Assembly: GCA_012270585.1 (NCBI GenBank)
Contig: JAAXIB010000064.1
Span: 1 to 42,049, forward strand
Reading direction: 5' to 3'
From: Nitrospirales bacterium
GTDB taxonomy: Bacteria > Nitrospirota > Nitrospiria > Nitrospirales > UBA8639
DNA length: 42,049 nt
The notes beneath the pieces are model-generated. The model was not told the origin of the DNA, made no database searches, and worked only from the letters and a program-made list of their open reading frames with translations. Position 1 is the stretch's first letter; every line of letters starts with the position of its first letter. Positions 14,304 through 22,108 of the stretch are shown piece after piece. Both the position numbers and the translations under genes were made by a program.

Positions 14304-15356
14304 GTGACGTCGCACGTGTCATTCCGCGTAGTATCCTTCTTTCTCCTCATCATTGCGTTGGGAGGCGTTCCCTGTTTAGCTGAAGACCGGGGGCATCCCA
14401 ATCCATTTGAACGCGACGGCGGCGTGCCGCCGAGTATCCAGGCCTTGGCGACGACGGGCGGGGGAGTGCTCTATGCCGGTTCGTTCGGGTTCGGGGTGTT
14501 TTTCAGCGACGACTACGGTGAGACGTGGGAATCGATCAACGGCGGTTTGGGGGATCGCTTTATTCTCTGTTTGAGTGCTGATGAGAACGGGACGGTATAT
14601 GCCGGGACGGTACGCGGCGGTGTCTTTCGGACAACAGGAGATGGAAAAACTTGGGAATCAATCAAAGCCGGCTTGAGACTCGTGGAGGTCAAATCCCTCC
14701 TGACTCATCATGGGACGATTTATGCGGGCACGGGGAAAGGCGTCTATCAGTGGAGCGAAGCCGCTCAAAAGTGGTCTTCCGTTGCATCCGGTCTCGAGCA
14801 AATGCTCATTGCAAGCATGGCAATGACGAACACGTCCCAATTATTCGCCGGTACCGCCGGCCAAGGACTGTATCAGGTCGATGCAACGAAACATGGCACA
14901 GTTCGATGGCAAAAAGTGGGTGATCCGCTGGTGGATCCCAAGGAACATCTGATCCATACGTATATTCGTGTGACGACGATCAGTCCTCAACAACATGTGT
15001 ACGTGGGCACCCAGGATGGAGGTGTGTATCGCAGCAAGGATTCAGGGAAGACGTGGCAGCCGATCGGTCGTTCGCTGCCGAATGATTCGATTCGCGGCAT
15101 CATCGCCACGGGGGCGGTGTTGTACGTCGCCACGGGTCGAGGGATTTTCAAGAATAATTTTCAAAATTCCGAATGGGTGCCGGTGAATAACGGGTTGACC
15201 GAGTTGTCGATTCAGGTCTTGATGGCCTCTTCGGAGGGTGAGTTGTACGCCGGAACCAACGCAGGTGCCTTTCGCAGTCAGGACGCCGGCAATCATTGGG
15301 TTAATATCAGCGAAAAACTGGGCATTCATGACGCGATGCCCCGACCCTATTTTTGA
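14304..15356 (+). CDS. Exported beta-propeller protein (Ycf48/sialidase-like repeats)
   Basis: A 350-residue protein with an N-terminal signal peptide (FRVVSFFLLIIALGG, cleavage near LAE) and at least six repeats of about 45 residues that each carry the pattern YAGT or YVGT followed by GGVFRTTGDGKTWESI or SKDSGKTWQPI. These Asp-box-like repeats form the propeller of sialidase, Vps10 and Ycf48-type proteins. It probably acts outside the inner membrane as a binding scaffold, with no catalytic residues evident. It lies between tatC and a cyclophilin gene. The signal peptide lacks a twin-arginine pair. Confidence 0.8.
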   Translation: MTSHVSFRVVSFFLLIIALGGVPCLAEDRGHPNPFERDGGVPPSIQALATTGGGVLYAGSFGFGVFFSDDYGETWESINGGLGDRFILCLSADENGTVYAGTVRGGVFRTTGDGKTWESIKAGLRLVEVKSLLTHHGTIYAGTGKGVYQWSEAAQKWSSVASGLEQMLIASMAMTNTSQLFAGTAGQGLYQVDATKHGTVRWQKVGDPLVDPKEHLIHTYIRVTTISPQQHVYVGTQDGGVYRSKDSGKTWQPIGRSLPNDSIRGIIATGAVLYVATGRGIFKNNFQNSEWVPVNNGLTELSIQVLMASSEGELYAGTNAGAFRSQDAGNHWVNISEKLGIHDAMPRPYF

Positions 15357-15367
15357 AAGGAGAACGT

Positions 15368-15883
15368 ATGTCCGACATGATCGAGGTCACCACCAACACC
15401 CGTGCCACCATTGCCGTGTCGTCTCAGGGCGAATCCTGGGGAGACATTGTCCTGAAATTTTATCCGGACGTGGCTCCGAATCATGCCAGGAATTTCTGCA
15501 AACTCGCAGCGGAAAAGTTCTACGACGGGACCACGTTTCATCGAGTCATACCCGGATTCATGATCCAAGGCGGCGATCCCAACAGCAAAAACTCCGACCG
15601 CTCCAATCATGGGATGGGTGGCCCCGGGTATCACATCAAGGCTGAGTTCAACAACAGGCAACACAAACGGGGCGTGCTCTCGATGGCTCGGGCCCAGGAC
15701 CCGGACAGCGCAGGGTCACAGTTTTTTGTCTGCGTAGCCGATTCGCTGTTTCTCGACGGTCAATATACGGCATTCGGAGAAGTCGTCAGCGGGCTGGAAG
15801 TCGTTGATCGCGTCGTCAACGTCAAGCGTGATGGTCGCGACAATCCCCTCGACCGCGTTGAAATGACCGTGACGGTTTCGTGA
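15368..15883 (+). CDS. Peptidyl-prolyl cis-trans isomerase, cyclophilin type
   Basis: A 171-residue cyclophilin that isomerises X-Pro bonds during folding. Motifs: NHARNFCKLA, FYDGTTFHRVIPGFMIQGGDP (catalytic Arg in FHRV), GVLSMARAQDPDSAGSQFFVC and a final FGEVVSGLEVVDRV. There is no signal peptide, so it is cytoplasmic. AAAGGAG lies seven bases before ATG 15368, which decides against the in-frame TTG at 15353. It begins after the propeller gene, partly overlapping its last codons in the leader. Confidence 0.95.
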   Translation: MSDMIEVTTNTRATIAVSSQGESWGDIVLKFYPDVAPNHARNFCKLAAEKFYDGTTFHRVIPGFMIQGGDPNSKNSDRSNHGMGGPGYHIKAEFNNRQHKRGVLSMARAQDPDSAGSQFFVCVADSLFLDGQYTAFGEVVSGLEVVDRVVNVKRDGRDNPLDRVEMTVTVS

Positions 15884-15886
15884 CCA

Positions 15887-16120
15887 CTCCCTCTCCCCAA
15901 AGGTGGGAGAGGGCTGGGGTGAGGGGGCCTTCGCCTTTCCGTCATCCCCGACGTTCTTAATCGGGGCTCCAGCGTCTTTCCGTTTCCTGTCATCCTCGAC
16001 ATTTGTAATCGAGGATCCAGTGTCTTTACTTTTGTTTCTGGGTTTCGTTGTCGCCGCGCGATCTTATGGCACTAATTTCACCCTCTCCCCAAGGTGGGAG
16101 AGGGCTGGGGTGAGAGGGCA
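15887..16120. repeat. Cluster of dispersed repeats ahead of tRNA-Thr
   Basis: The roughly 300-base gap between the cyclophilin gene and tRNA-Thr holds two copies of the CCCTCTCCCC...GGGAGAGGGCTGGGG hairpin element (15887-15929 and 16080-16119) bracketing two GTCATC...GATCCAG palindromes (about 15941-15976 and 15987-16022). The first hairpin copy follows the cyclophilin stop by a few bases. No gene is seen. Confidence 0.75.
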
Positions 16121-16183
16121 TGAAAAACGTGGAATAAAAGATTGATGAACTAAGGAAATCTCGAAAAGCAAAGGAAGAAGAAA

Positions 16184-16258
16184 TGGAGCTGGCGAGAGGA
16201 ATCGAACCTCCAACCAGCGGTTTACAAAACCGCTGCTCTGCCATTGAGCTACGCCAGC
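16184..16258 (-). tRNA. tRNA-Thr (UGU)
   Basis: A 75-base cloverleaf read on the minus strand. The acceptor arms are GCTGGCG and CGCCAGC, and the anticodon stem AGCGGT/ACCGCT encloses the loop TTTGTAA, giving anticodon TGT. The T-arm contains GGTTCGATTCC. The discriminator is T and CCA is encoded in the DNA. A cluster of toxin-antitoxin remnants begins just upstream of its 5' end. Confidence 0.93.
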
Positions 16259-16267
16259 CTCACGCCT

Positions 16268-16296
16268 ATTGTTGCGTACACAGATCACTTTGACAA
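16268..16296 (-). promoter_or_regulatory. Candidate promoter of tRNA-Thr
   Basis: On the minus strand TTGTCA (bases 16296-16291, five of six matches to the sigma-70 -35 box) is followed after 17 bases by AACAAT (16273-16268, four of six matches to the -10 box). The -10 box lies nine bases before the tRNA 5' end, as expected. Confidence 0.4.
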
Positions 16297-16314
16297 GAGA
16301 TGAATGTGACTTAG

Positions 16315-16431
16315 AAGAAAAAGGAAATCGCTGTCACTCCAGAAGTTGCAAGTACTATACCATTGCCTAGTCTGCTTACCCCCAAGCAATTGGCAACCTT
16401 GCGACGGCTGATCAAGGAGGAATTCGAGTGA
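16315..16431 (+). pseudogene. C-terminal remnant of a RelE/HigB-type toxin
   Basis: An open stretch of 38 codons with no start ends in LLTPKQLATLRRLIKEEF and overlaps the GTG start of the next gene in the GTGA fashion usual for toxin-antitoxin operons. The ending resembles the C-terminal segment of RelE/HigB toxins (T-P-x-Q-x-x-x-L-R-x-L-I-K-E-E). The rest of the gene is absent: the tRNA promoter lies immediately upstream. The preserved overlap and AAGGAGG suggest the downstream antitoxin is still translated. Confidence 0.5.
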
Positions 16432-16718
16432 AGCAAAAGGACTTTGATCGCTTGGTGACAAGTGTGAAACAGGCAGGAGCTATTCGTCGAGGGCAACTGA
16501 AGCCTGGACGGACGACCGATGTTAGGCCCGAAGACGTGCAGGCAATTCGTACCCGGTTAAAGAAATCTCAGCAAGAATTCGCCCTGATGATTGGCGTCAG
16601 CTTGGCGACACTTCAGAACTGGGAACAAGGGCGGCGGCAACCGGAGGGACCGGCCCGCGCCTTGTTACGGATCGCAGTAAAGAGTCCTCAAGTCGTTGCC
16701 AACGCCTTGACATCCTGA
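16428..16718 (+). CDS. NadS-like HTH antitoxin/transcriptional regulator
   Basis: A 96-residue DNA-binding protein. The N-terminal part ends in GQLKPGRTTDVRPEDV, and the C-terminal half is an XRE-type helix-turn-helix (IRTRLKKSQQEFALMIGVSLATLQNWEQGRR). This is the architecture of NadS/HigA-like antitoxins that repress their own operon. The GTG start at 16428 overlaps the toxin remnant, with AAGGAGG seven bases upstream. The partner toxin is truncated, so this is probably an orphan regulator. Confidence 0.8.
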   Translation: MKQKDFDRLVTSVKQAGAIRRGQLKPGRTTDVRPEDVQAIRTRLKKSQQEFALMIGVSLATLQNWEQGRRQPEGPARALLRIAVKSPQVVANALTS

Positions 16719-16778
16719 GCTTATCTGCTGTTCACTACCCCTGTCTGCATCGAAAGTAAACTTTAGGAGAGGTTCGGC

Positions 16779-17108
16779 ATGCGAACAGAAAAGCTCTTTT
16801 TGCGATGTTATGCTAAACAAATGCCGAATGGTCAATGGTATGCCATGTGTATTGACCTCAATATTGACGCTGAAGCAGAAACGCTTCCAGCCGTGAAATC
16901 TTCATTGGAGGATGCCATTCTTGGTTATTTGGAAACCGTGATGGACGCGGACAATCGATCATCTTTTGAAGTACTACTGCGCCGTCCGGCTTCTTTGTCG
17001 CATCGTCTTTTCTATTATTTCGTCAAACATGTCACAAAAATTCGCAATGTTGTGAATTTTCATGTCTTTGAAGAGCCTGTCCCTATCCGTCTTGCGCTCT
17101 CCTCTTAA
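16779..17108 (+). CDS. hicB: HicB-like antitoxin
   Basis: A 109-residue protein with a partial HicB fold: FLRCYAKQMPNGQWYAMCIDLNIDAEAETLPAVKSSLEDAI gives the beta-strand, strand, helix order of HicB N-domains. The C-terminal part (HRLFYYFVKHVTKI) is not a recognised DNA-binding domain. It neutralises HicA by direct binding, in the usual model. An AGGAGAGG site stands before the ATG. The gene ends in TAATG, where the last A of its stop is the first base of hicA. Antitoxin-first order is reversed from many hicAB loci. Confidence 0.75.
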   Translation: MRTEKLFLRCYAKQMPNGQWYAMCIDLNIDAEAETLPAVKSSLEDAILGYLETVMDADNRSSFEVLLRRPASLSHRLFYYFVKHVTKIRNVVNFHVFEEPVPIRLALSS

Positions 17109-17377
17109 TGGGTTCGAAAAAATATCTTCCCCTCACGCCTGATGAACTCCGGCGCGTGCTTAGAGCATTTGGCTTTGTACGAAAACGTACGCGCGGGGAT
17201 CATGAGCAGTGGGGAGGGACGATTAATGAAAAACGTCGGGTTATTACAGTCCAATTAATTAGTGGAGAATATTCGATCGATCGCATGAAGACGATTATCC
17301 GAAATATGGACATCACAGCAGATGAATTCTATGGACGAGATGAATCCATTGCGAAGCGGCATTCTGGTAAAAAGTAA
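17108..17377 (+). CDS. hicA: HicA-family mRNA interferase toxin
   Basis: An 89-residue toxin of the dsRBD-like HicA/YcfA fold: LTPDELRRVLRAFGFVRKR, then GDHEQW with the catalytic His, RVITVQL and a final IDRMKTIIRNMDITADEF, close to the canonical G-T-L-R-x-I-L-R-Q-A-G ending in spacing. It cleaves mRNA when free of HicB. Its ATG overlaps the hicB stop by one base, so the pair is coupled. It appears intact, the only complete module in this cluster. Confidence 0.87.
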   Translation: MGSKKYLPLTPDELRRVLRAFGFVRKRTRGDHEQWGGTINEKRRVITVQLISGEYSIDRMKTIIRNMDITADEFYGRDESIAKRHSGKK

Positions 17378-17453
17378 ACTGTCTTTACTCTAGTATTATC
17401 TGCTGATTTTGCAGGATATACGCCGATCATCTGATATTTATCTGGAAGGAATA

Positions 17454-17627
17454 ATGCACTGTATCGTTATCGTGTAAGCCGAAGAGGAAGGAAATTTCCA
17501 TGTCAGGTGTTTTGCTTTCAAGGCTGTCATGCGCAGATAGAAAGGCAGGAAGAAGCGCTAGGAAACATCTGGAGGCGATAACTGCATCCTTGGTAGGAAA
17601 GCTTAAGATCCCTTTCACTCAACTTTA
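17454..17627 (+). pseudogene. Broken HicB-family antitoxin gene
   Basis: Starting at an ATG preceded by GGAAGGA, HicB-like signals appear in different frames: YRYRVSRRG, then FCFQGCHAQIERQEEALGNI (the LPGC-x-x-Q-G-x-T-x-E-E-A-L-x-N-I motif of HicB), then ITASLVGKLKI in the third frame. At least two frameshifts separate them. The remnant ends at the left end of the insertion sequence. Confidence 0.55.
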
Positions 17628-18340
17628 GGGGCTGTCCTAGCTAAGGGCTAGTGGTAGGCGTGTTTATACCAGGATCTAAGCTGCTGAAGCAGGGCTTGAT
17701 GATTGGCTCCATTGAAGCGCCATTCACACTCCTTCAAAAACCAGTAAAAATTCTCGGGTTTGAAGCCGTTGAACTTCCGCAAGTGCCGCTTTGCCTGGTT
17801 CCAGAAGTGCTCAAGGCCGTTGATATGTTTGTCGTGGTCGGCAAAGCGGCTGGAATGGTTGATCCGTAGATGGTGAAACTCACTGACGTCCAACGCATTG
17901 TAAGCCCGAAAGGCCTCGGTGTACACGATGCTGTCCGGCTGCACGTGCTGCCGGATAATCGGCCGGAGATTGGCCGTGTGGGCGGTCGGGACCATCGCGG
18001 TGTAGACCTTCCCGCCCCGCTTCAACAGCTCGAAGACGACGACTTTGCCTGCGGCTCCGCGTCCGCGTCGGCCCTTGCGAATCCCGCCGAAATAACTCTC
18101 GTCGGCCTCGACTTTCCCCGACAAGCGATAGCTCGGCAATTTGCCCGCGATGAGCTTACGCAGCCGCAGGTAGACCCCAGCCGCCGTGTTGCGATGGCCC
18201 CCAATGATCTCTGCGGCTGCCCGCGCCGTGGCCCCAGCGACGAACAGCTTTAGGAGGGCCCCTTGTTTGTGGGGACTTAACCGAGTCCAGCGGATATACA
18301 CTTGGCTATTCTAAACGTTTTGCTTAGCCAGGACAGCCCC
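17628..18340 (-). mobile_element. Insertion sequence, IS1595 family (IS1016-like)
   Basis: A 713-base element bounded by 18-base terminal inverted repeats: left 17628-17645 (GGGGCTGTCCTAGCTAAG) and right 18323-18340, with one mismatch. It holds one transposase gene on the minus strand. The eight bases on each side are CAACTTTA and CAAAAAAA, so no clear target duplication remains, suggesting an old copy or a rearrangement at one end. It abuts the broken HicB gene. Confidence 0.88.
17648..18301 (-). CDS. IS1595-family transposase
   Basis: A 217-residue DDE-type transposase of the IS1016 group. Order: N-terminal helix-turn-helix region (LSPHKQGALLKLFVAGATAR), first catalytic Asp in EADESYFGG (D67), then VYTEAFRAYNAL where the family normally has TD: the second catalytic residue reads Glu (E129), and finally HINGLEHFWNQAKRHLRKFNG with the third acidic/Asn position. 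The D-to-E change may impair catalysis. The GTG start at 18301 gives a full-length protein. Confidence 0.88.
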   Translation of the reverse strand: MYIRWTRLSPHKQGALLKLFVAGATARAAAEIIGGHRNTAAGVYLRLRKLIAGKLPSYRLSGKVEADESYFGGIRKGRRGRGAAGKVVVFELLKRGGKVYTAMVPTAHTANLRPIIRQHVQPDSIVYTEAFRAYNALDVSEFHHLRINHSSRFADHDKHINGLEHFWNQAKRHLRKFNGFKPENFYWFLKECEWRFNGANHQALLQQLRSWYKHAYH

Positions 18341-18392
18341 CAAAAAAATGTGTTGTTTATTCGCATTACATGACCCCATTTACAAGGTGCAA

Positions 18393-19349
18393 CTAAGTCA
18401 TTTCTAGGAGCACCTTCAACACGCCTTTGGTTGCCGCGTAGGCAAAGGCGTCGGCGGCTTGTTCAATCGGAAAGCGCTTGTGGATGAGCGACTGCACGTC
18501 AACGGCGTTTTCCCGGAGCAACGCGATCGCCGGCGGGAACGGGCCGCACCGTGAGCCTACCACGGTGATTTCATGAACCACGAGTAAAGTCATGTCCACG
18601 GCGGTCTGCCCATGGTAGGTTGATTTGAGCACGATAGTTCCCCGGGGACGAACGTATTCACGAGCCAATGCGAACCCATCGGGTGTGCCGGTAGCCTCGA
18701 TCACGATATCGAATCCTGGAGAAAGCGAGGCGGGATCCTGGTTGGTGTGAATGCCGCGAGCGACAAGGATCTGCAATTTTTCCTGATGACGTCCCAGGAC
18801 CGTCAAGCGGCATCTGGTACGATGCAGGACTTGGGCGCATAGCAACCCCAGTTTTCCATCACCGATGACCAGAACCCGGTCCGTTGCGTCGATAGGAACC
18901 TGTTCGAGAATTTGACAGGCAGCGGCAAGGGGTTCGGTAAAGACAGCCTGATCGTTGGTGATCTCATCGGAAAGAAGGTGGAGATTTTCTGCAGGCAGGG
19001 AGAGAAAATCGGCGAAGGCTCCGTCCCGGCGGTCGATGCCCAGGGTCGTTCGACGTGGACAATGGGTCGGTCGTCCGGCTTGGCAGACCGGACAGACCAG
19101 GCAGGCCGCGTTGATTTCACCGACAACCCGCTTTCCGATGAGGTCCGGATGGTGCGGGGCCTCTTGGACGATTCCGACGAATTCATGTCCCGGTACCCCT
19201 TGAAAGCCCATATAGCCCTGTACCAATTGCAGATCCGTGGCGCAGATCCCCGCCTGGATGACCCGAACGACGGCTTCAACGCCGGCTGGTGCCGGGATGG
19301 GGTACTGCTCGCAATATTCCAAGCCGGAACGTAAGGTCAGGGCGCGCAT
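18393..19349 (-). CDS. Zinc-dependent alcohol dehydrogenase, MDR family
   Basis: A 318-residue medium-chain dehydrogenase. The catalytic-zinc residues are in AGICATDLQL (Cys) and PGHEFVG (His-Glu). The structural-zinc lobe has four cysteines in CLVCPVCQAGRPTHC. The Rossmann domain shows VLVIGDGKLGLLCAQ (GxGxxG-like) and FDIVIEATG. It oxidises an alcohol or sugar alcohol with NAD(P); the substrate cannot be told. At 318 residues it is somewhat shorter than the usual 340-370. It stands alone, divergent from degP. Confidence 0.88.
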   Translation of the reverse strand: MRALTLRSGLEYCEQYPIPAPAGVEAVVRVIQAGICATDLQLVQGYMGFQGVPGHEFVGIVQEAPHHPDLIGKRVVGEINAACLVCPVCQAGRPTHCPRRTTLGIDRRDGAFADFLSLPAENLHLLSDEITNDQAVFTEPLAAACQILEQVPIDATDRVLVIGDGKLGLLCAQVLHRTRCRLTVLGRHQEKLQILVARGIHTNQDPASLSPGFDIVIEATGTPDGFALAREYVRPRGTIVLKSTYHGQTAVDMTLLVVHEITVVGSRCGPFPPAIALLRENAVDVQSLIHKRFPIEQAADAFAYAATKGVLKVLLEMT

Positions 19350-19449
19350 CTGGTTAAAGGTCTATGAGTTGAACAGTCATTTGCTCAAGCTTCGCGTCCG
19401 ATTCCCCTCCTTTGTTCCCGCTCTCTTTTAACGCGTTCTTGATTTGCCT

Positions 19450-19479
19450 TTGAACAGCAAAAAGGGATTAGTGTAAAAT
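19450..19479 (+). promoter_or_regulatory. Candidate sigma-70 promoter of degP
   Basis: TTGAAC at 19450-19455 and TAAAAT at 19474-19479 are 18 bases apart, matching the -35 box in four and the -10 box in five positions. Transcription would start near 19486, about 100 bases before the degP ATG. A sigma-E or Cpx site was not recognised. The rest of this 234-base gap shows nothing further. Confidence 0.4.
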
Positions 19480-19583
19480 CTGTTAATTGTAGCTGTCTTT
19501 CCGGGAAACGGCGAGGGAATCCGGTCCGATCTGTTTCTCGCGGGGGTGCTGATTTGAGCCATTAACGTTAAAGGATAAACTTT

Positions 19584-21077
19584 ATGATTATGGAAACTTT
19601 ACACGGGTGTCGCAAGGGGAAATTTTCAGTCGGTCTCGCCGTCCTGGCCTTCATGGGGATCATGGCCGTTTTTCCGTCCCGGCCGGCGTCGGCAACGGTG
19701 CCCGAGGCCTTTAGCAAGGGATTCTCCGACATCGTCGCGAAAGTGCAACCCGCCGTGGTGAACGTCGCGGTTGCAGAATCAGCCAGCCCCAGGGGACCCA
19801 GACGGTTGCCCCCGGGCCCCTTTGGAGGCCCGCCCGGACCACCCGGTCCTCCCATGCCGCCACCCGGTCCTCCCGGCCGGCCACCGTTTGGGCCTCCCGG
19901 CATGAGTGCCGGATCCGGTGTCATCATTAGTCCGGAAGGATACATCGTGACCAACAATCACGTCGTGGAAGAGTCCACGGACATTAGGGTGACGACCTTT
20001 GATGGAAAGGAATTTGCCGCGAAAGTCGTGGGGACAGATCCGAAAACGGACTTGGCCGTAATCAGGATCGAAGGAAAAAATCTCCCGTTCATTTCATGGA
20101 GTCCACACGAGACGATCAGGGTGGGCGATCTGGTCCTGGCCGTGGGGAGCCCCTTTGGCCTGAAGTCGTCCGTCACAATGGGCATTATCAGTGCGATGGG
20201 ACGGGAAAACGTCGGAATCACGGAATACGAGGAATTTATTCAGACTGACGCGCCGATCAATCCCGGCAATTCCGGTGGCCCCCTTGTGAACATGGCGGGT
20301 GAAATTGTCGGTATCAATACCGCCATTTTCTCGCGTACCGGCGGCTCGGAAGGGATTGGGTTCGCCATTCCCGTTGATATTGCCAAGAATATTACGGACA
20401 GCCTGATCAAGAGCGGACGCGTCGTACGAGGGTGGATGGGGATCGCGATTCAAGAGTTGAGTCCGGCCCTGGCCCGGTCTTTTCAGTTGCCGGAATCCCA
20501 TCGGGGTGGGGTGCTGATCAGTGAAGTGAATGAAAAGGGTCCATCCGCGGGCGGAATATTGCAACGGGGAGACGTGCTGCTCGAATATCGCGGCCAAAAG
20601 ATTCGAGACGTCAATCACCTCCGAAATATCGTCGCGCGGACGCCGGTCGACTCCGAGGTTGAAGTCACCGTTTTACGCAACGGCGAGAAAAAGACGCTGA
20701 CCATGAAAGTGGGAGAACGTCCGACGGATGAGGTGCTTGCCAGTGGAAGAAGCTTCGCGCCCCCCGCGACAATGGAAAAGCTCGACAATGTTCTTGTCGG
20801 CTTGGACGTCGGACCCTTGACGGATGAGCGAAGGAAACAATTGAATCTCCCTGAAGACGTGGCCGGCGTCGTAGTGAATGAAGTGAAACCCGGGAGTGCG
20901 GCGGAATCAGCGGGCATGCAACAAGGGGACATCATTCAGGAAGTGAATCGGGAAGTCGTGAAAAGTCTGGCCGATTACGAACGGATTGCCCCCACGATCG
21001 AGAAAGAACAGCTAGTTGTTCTCTTCATAAGTCGGAGAGGGAACAATCTCTTTGTGGCGGTCAATCCTCCTCAATAA
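19584..21077 (+). CDS. degP: HtrA/DegP-type periplasmic serine protease
   Basis: A 497-residue protease-chaperone that degrades misfolded exported proteins. A signal peptide (about residues 1-38, ending PASA) is followed by a trypsin-like domain with His126 (TNNHVV), Asp156 (TDLAVI) and Ser230 (GNSGGPL). Two PDZ domains follow (GWMGIAIQEL onward, and a second from about residue 390 with GVVVNEVKPGSAAESAGM). Between the start of the domain and the catalytic His lies a Pro/Gly-rich segment (residues 76-106) in the loop LA position. Another ATG two codons later could serve as start. Confidence 0.95.
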   Translation: MIMETLHGCRKGKFSVGLAVLAFMGIMAVFPSRPASATVPEAFSKGFSDIVAKVQPAVVNVAVAESASPRGPRRLPPGPFGGPPGPPGPPMPPPGPPGRPPFGPPGMSAGSGVIISPEGYIVTNNHVVEESTDIRVTTFDGKEFAAKVVGTDPKTDLAVIRIEGKNLPFISWSPHETIRVGDLVLAVGSPFGLKSSVTMGIISAMGRENVGITEYEEFIQTDAPINPGNSGGPLVNMAGEIVGINTAIFSRTGGSEGIGFAIPVDIAKNITDSLIKSGRVVRGWMGIAIQELSPALARSFQLPESHRGGVLISEVNEKGPSAGGILQRGDVLLEYRGQKIRDVNHLRNIVARTPVDSEVEVTVLRNGEKKTLTMKVGERPTDEVLASGRSFAPPATMEKLDNVLVGLDVGPLTDERRKQLNLPEDVAGVVVNEVKPGSAAESAGMQQGDIIQEVNREVVKSLADYERIAPTIEKEQLVVLFISRRGNNLFVAVNPPQ

Positions 21078-21164
21078 CGTAGGCATCATGGCGGGTCGCG
21101 GACCGGATCAAGGCTGTCGTTGACGGGGTCCCCAAGCAGGAACAAAGAGGCGTAGCGAGAACAC

Positions 21165-22091
21165 ATGGCGGAACAATCGAAATTTTTCAAGTGGATGCAG
21201 GACAAGGTCTTTAATCCTCTCGAGGATAAAAAGATGCCGGTCATGCAGCACTTGTTTGAATTTCAGAAGCGGCTGACGAAAGCCGTGGTCCTCGTGGCCT
21301 TGTTTTTCATCGGGACGTTTTTCTACGCCGATACCCTGGTGCAGTGGTTGCGTATTCCATTGCAGAATATGTTTGTTCCCGGAAGCCTGGAATGGGTGCC
21401 GACCGATCTGCCGAAGATTCCCTTTATCTTTCTGTCGCCGGCTGAAGCCTTGTGGCAAAATCTCAAAGTCGCGGCCCTTTTTGCCCTGGTGCTCGCAACG
21501 CCTTATATCCTGTGGGAAATATGGGCTTTTGTGGTTCCCGGCTTGCACGCACAGGAACGCCGGTTCGTGGCGCCGTTTGTCTTGACGAGTGCCCTCGCTT
21601 TTTATTTGGGCTTGGGATTCTGTTTCTTCTTCGTGTTGCCGTTTGCCCTGAATTTTCTGATTTCCTACGGCGTCAAGGCGGGGTTCATTCCGCAATTGTC
21701 GATTGCCAGTTACGTGGGATTCGCGCTGTGGTTCCTGGTGATCTTCGGCCTGATTTTTGAGGTGCCGCTGGCGCTTACACTTATGGCTAAATTGGGGTGG
21801 GTCGATGCGCCGTTTTTGAAACGGTACCGAAAATGGGCGTTTTTGGGGTCGTTTCTTTTTGCCGCACTTTTAACACCGACCCCCGATCCCTTTAATCAAT
21901 GTCTCATGGCCTTGCCGATGTATTTCTTCTATGAAGTGGGGATCATCAGTGCCGGCTTCTTTAAGAAAAAACAGGAGGCAAGTGAAACAGAAGAGAAGGG
22001 TGACGCAGGTTCCTCGTCAAAGGAATCCGGCGTGCTGCAACCCCAAACGGCAACCGGTGGTCACGATGACGAATACGTGGGTGTGCCCTGA
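21165..22091 (+). CDS. tatC: Sec-independent translocase TatC (copy 2)
   Basis: A 308-residue six-helix protein, larger than copy 1 because of an N-terminal helical extension (residues 1-24) and a longer periplasmic loop. Signature parts: VMQHLFEFQKRL (variant of HLxELRxRL), LSPAEALWQNLKVAALFALVLATPYILWEIWAFVVPGL and FGLIFEVPLALTLM with the conserved Glu. The polar tail is Lys/Glu-rich. Its neighbours handle molybdenum cofactor, suggesting it may export molybdoenzymes, which is inference. It is clearly not a recent copy of the 13488 gene. Confidence 0.94.
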   Translation: MAEQSKFFKWMQDKVFNPLEDKKMPVMQHLFEFQKRLTKAVVLVALFFIGTFFYADTLVQWLRIPLQNMFVPGSLEWVPTDLPKIPFIFLSPAEALWQNLKVAALFALVLATPYILWEIWAFVVPGLHAQERRFVAPFVLTSALAFYLGLGFCFFFVLPFALNFLISYGVKAGFIPQLSIASYVGFALWFLVIFGLIFEVPLALTLMAKLGWVDAPFLKRYRKWAFLGSFLFAALLTPTPDPFNQCLMALPMYFFYEVGIISAGFFKKKQEASETEEKGDAGSSSKESGVLQPQTATGGHDDEYVGVP

Positions 22092-22108
22092 CGTCTTCAT
22101 TCGGCCAC

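Noticed and set aside
16184-18392. Integrated genetic element at the tRNA-Thr 3' end
   Set aside because: The accessory genes lie on the 5' side of the tRNA; no integrase and no repeat of the tRNA 3' end were seen.
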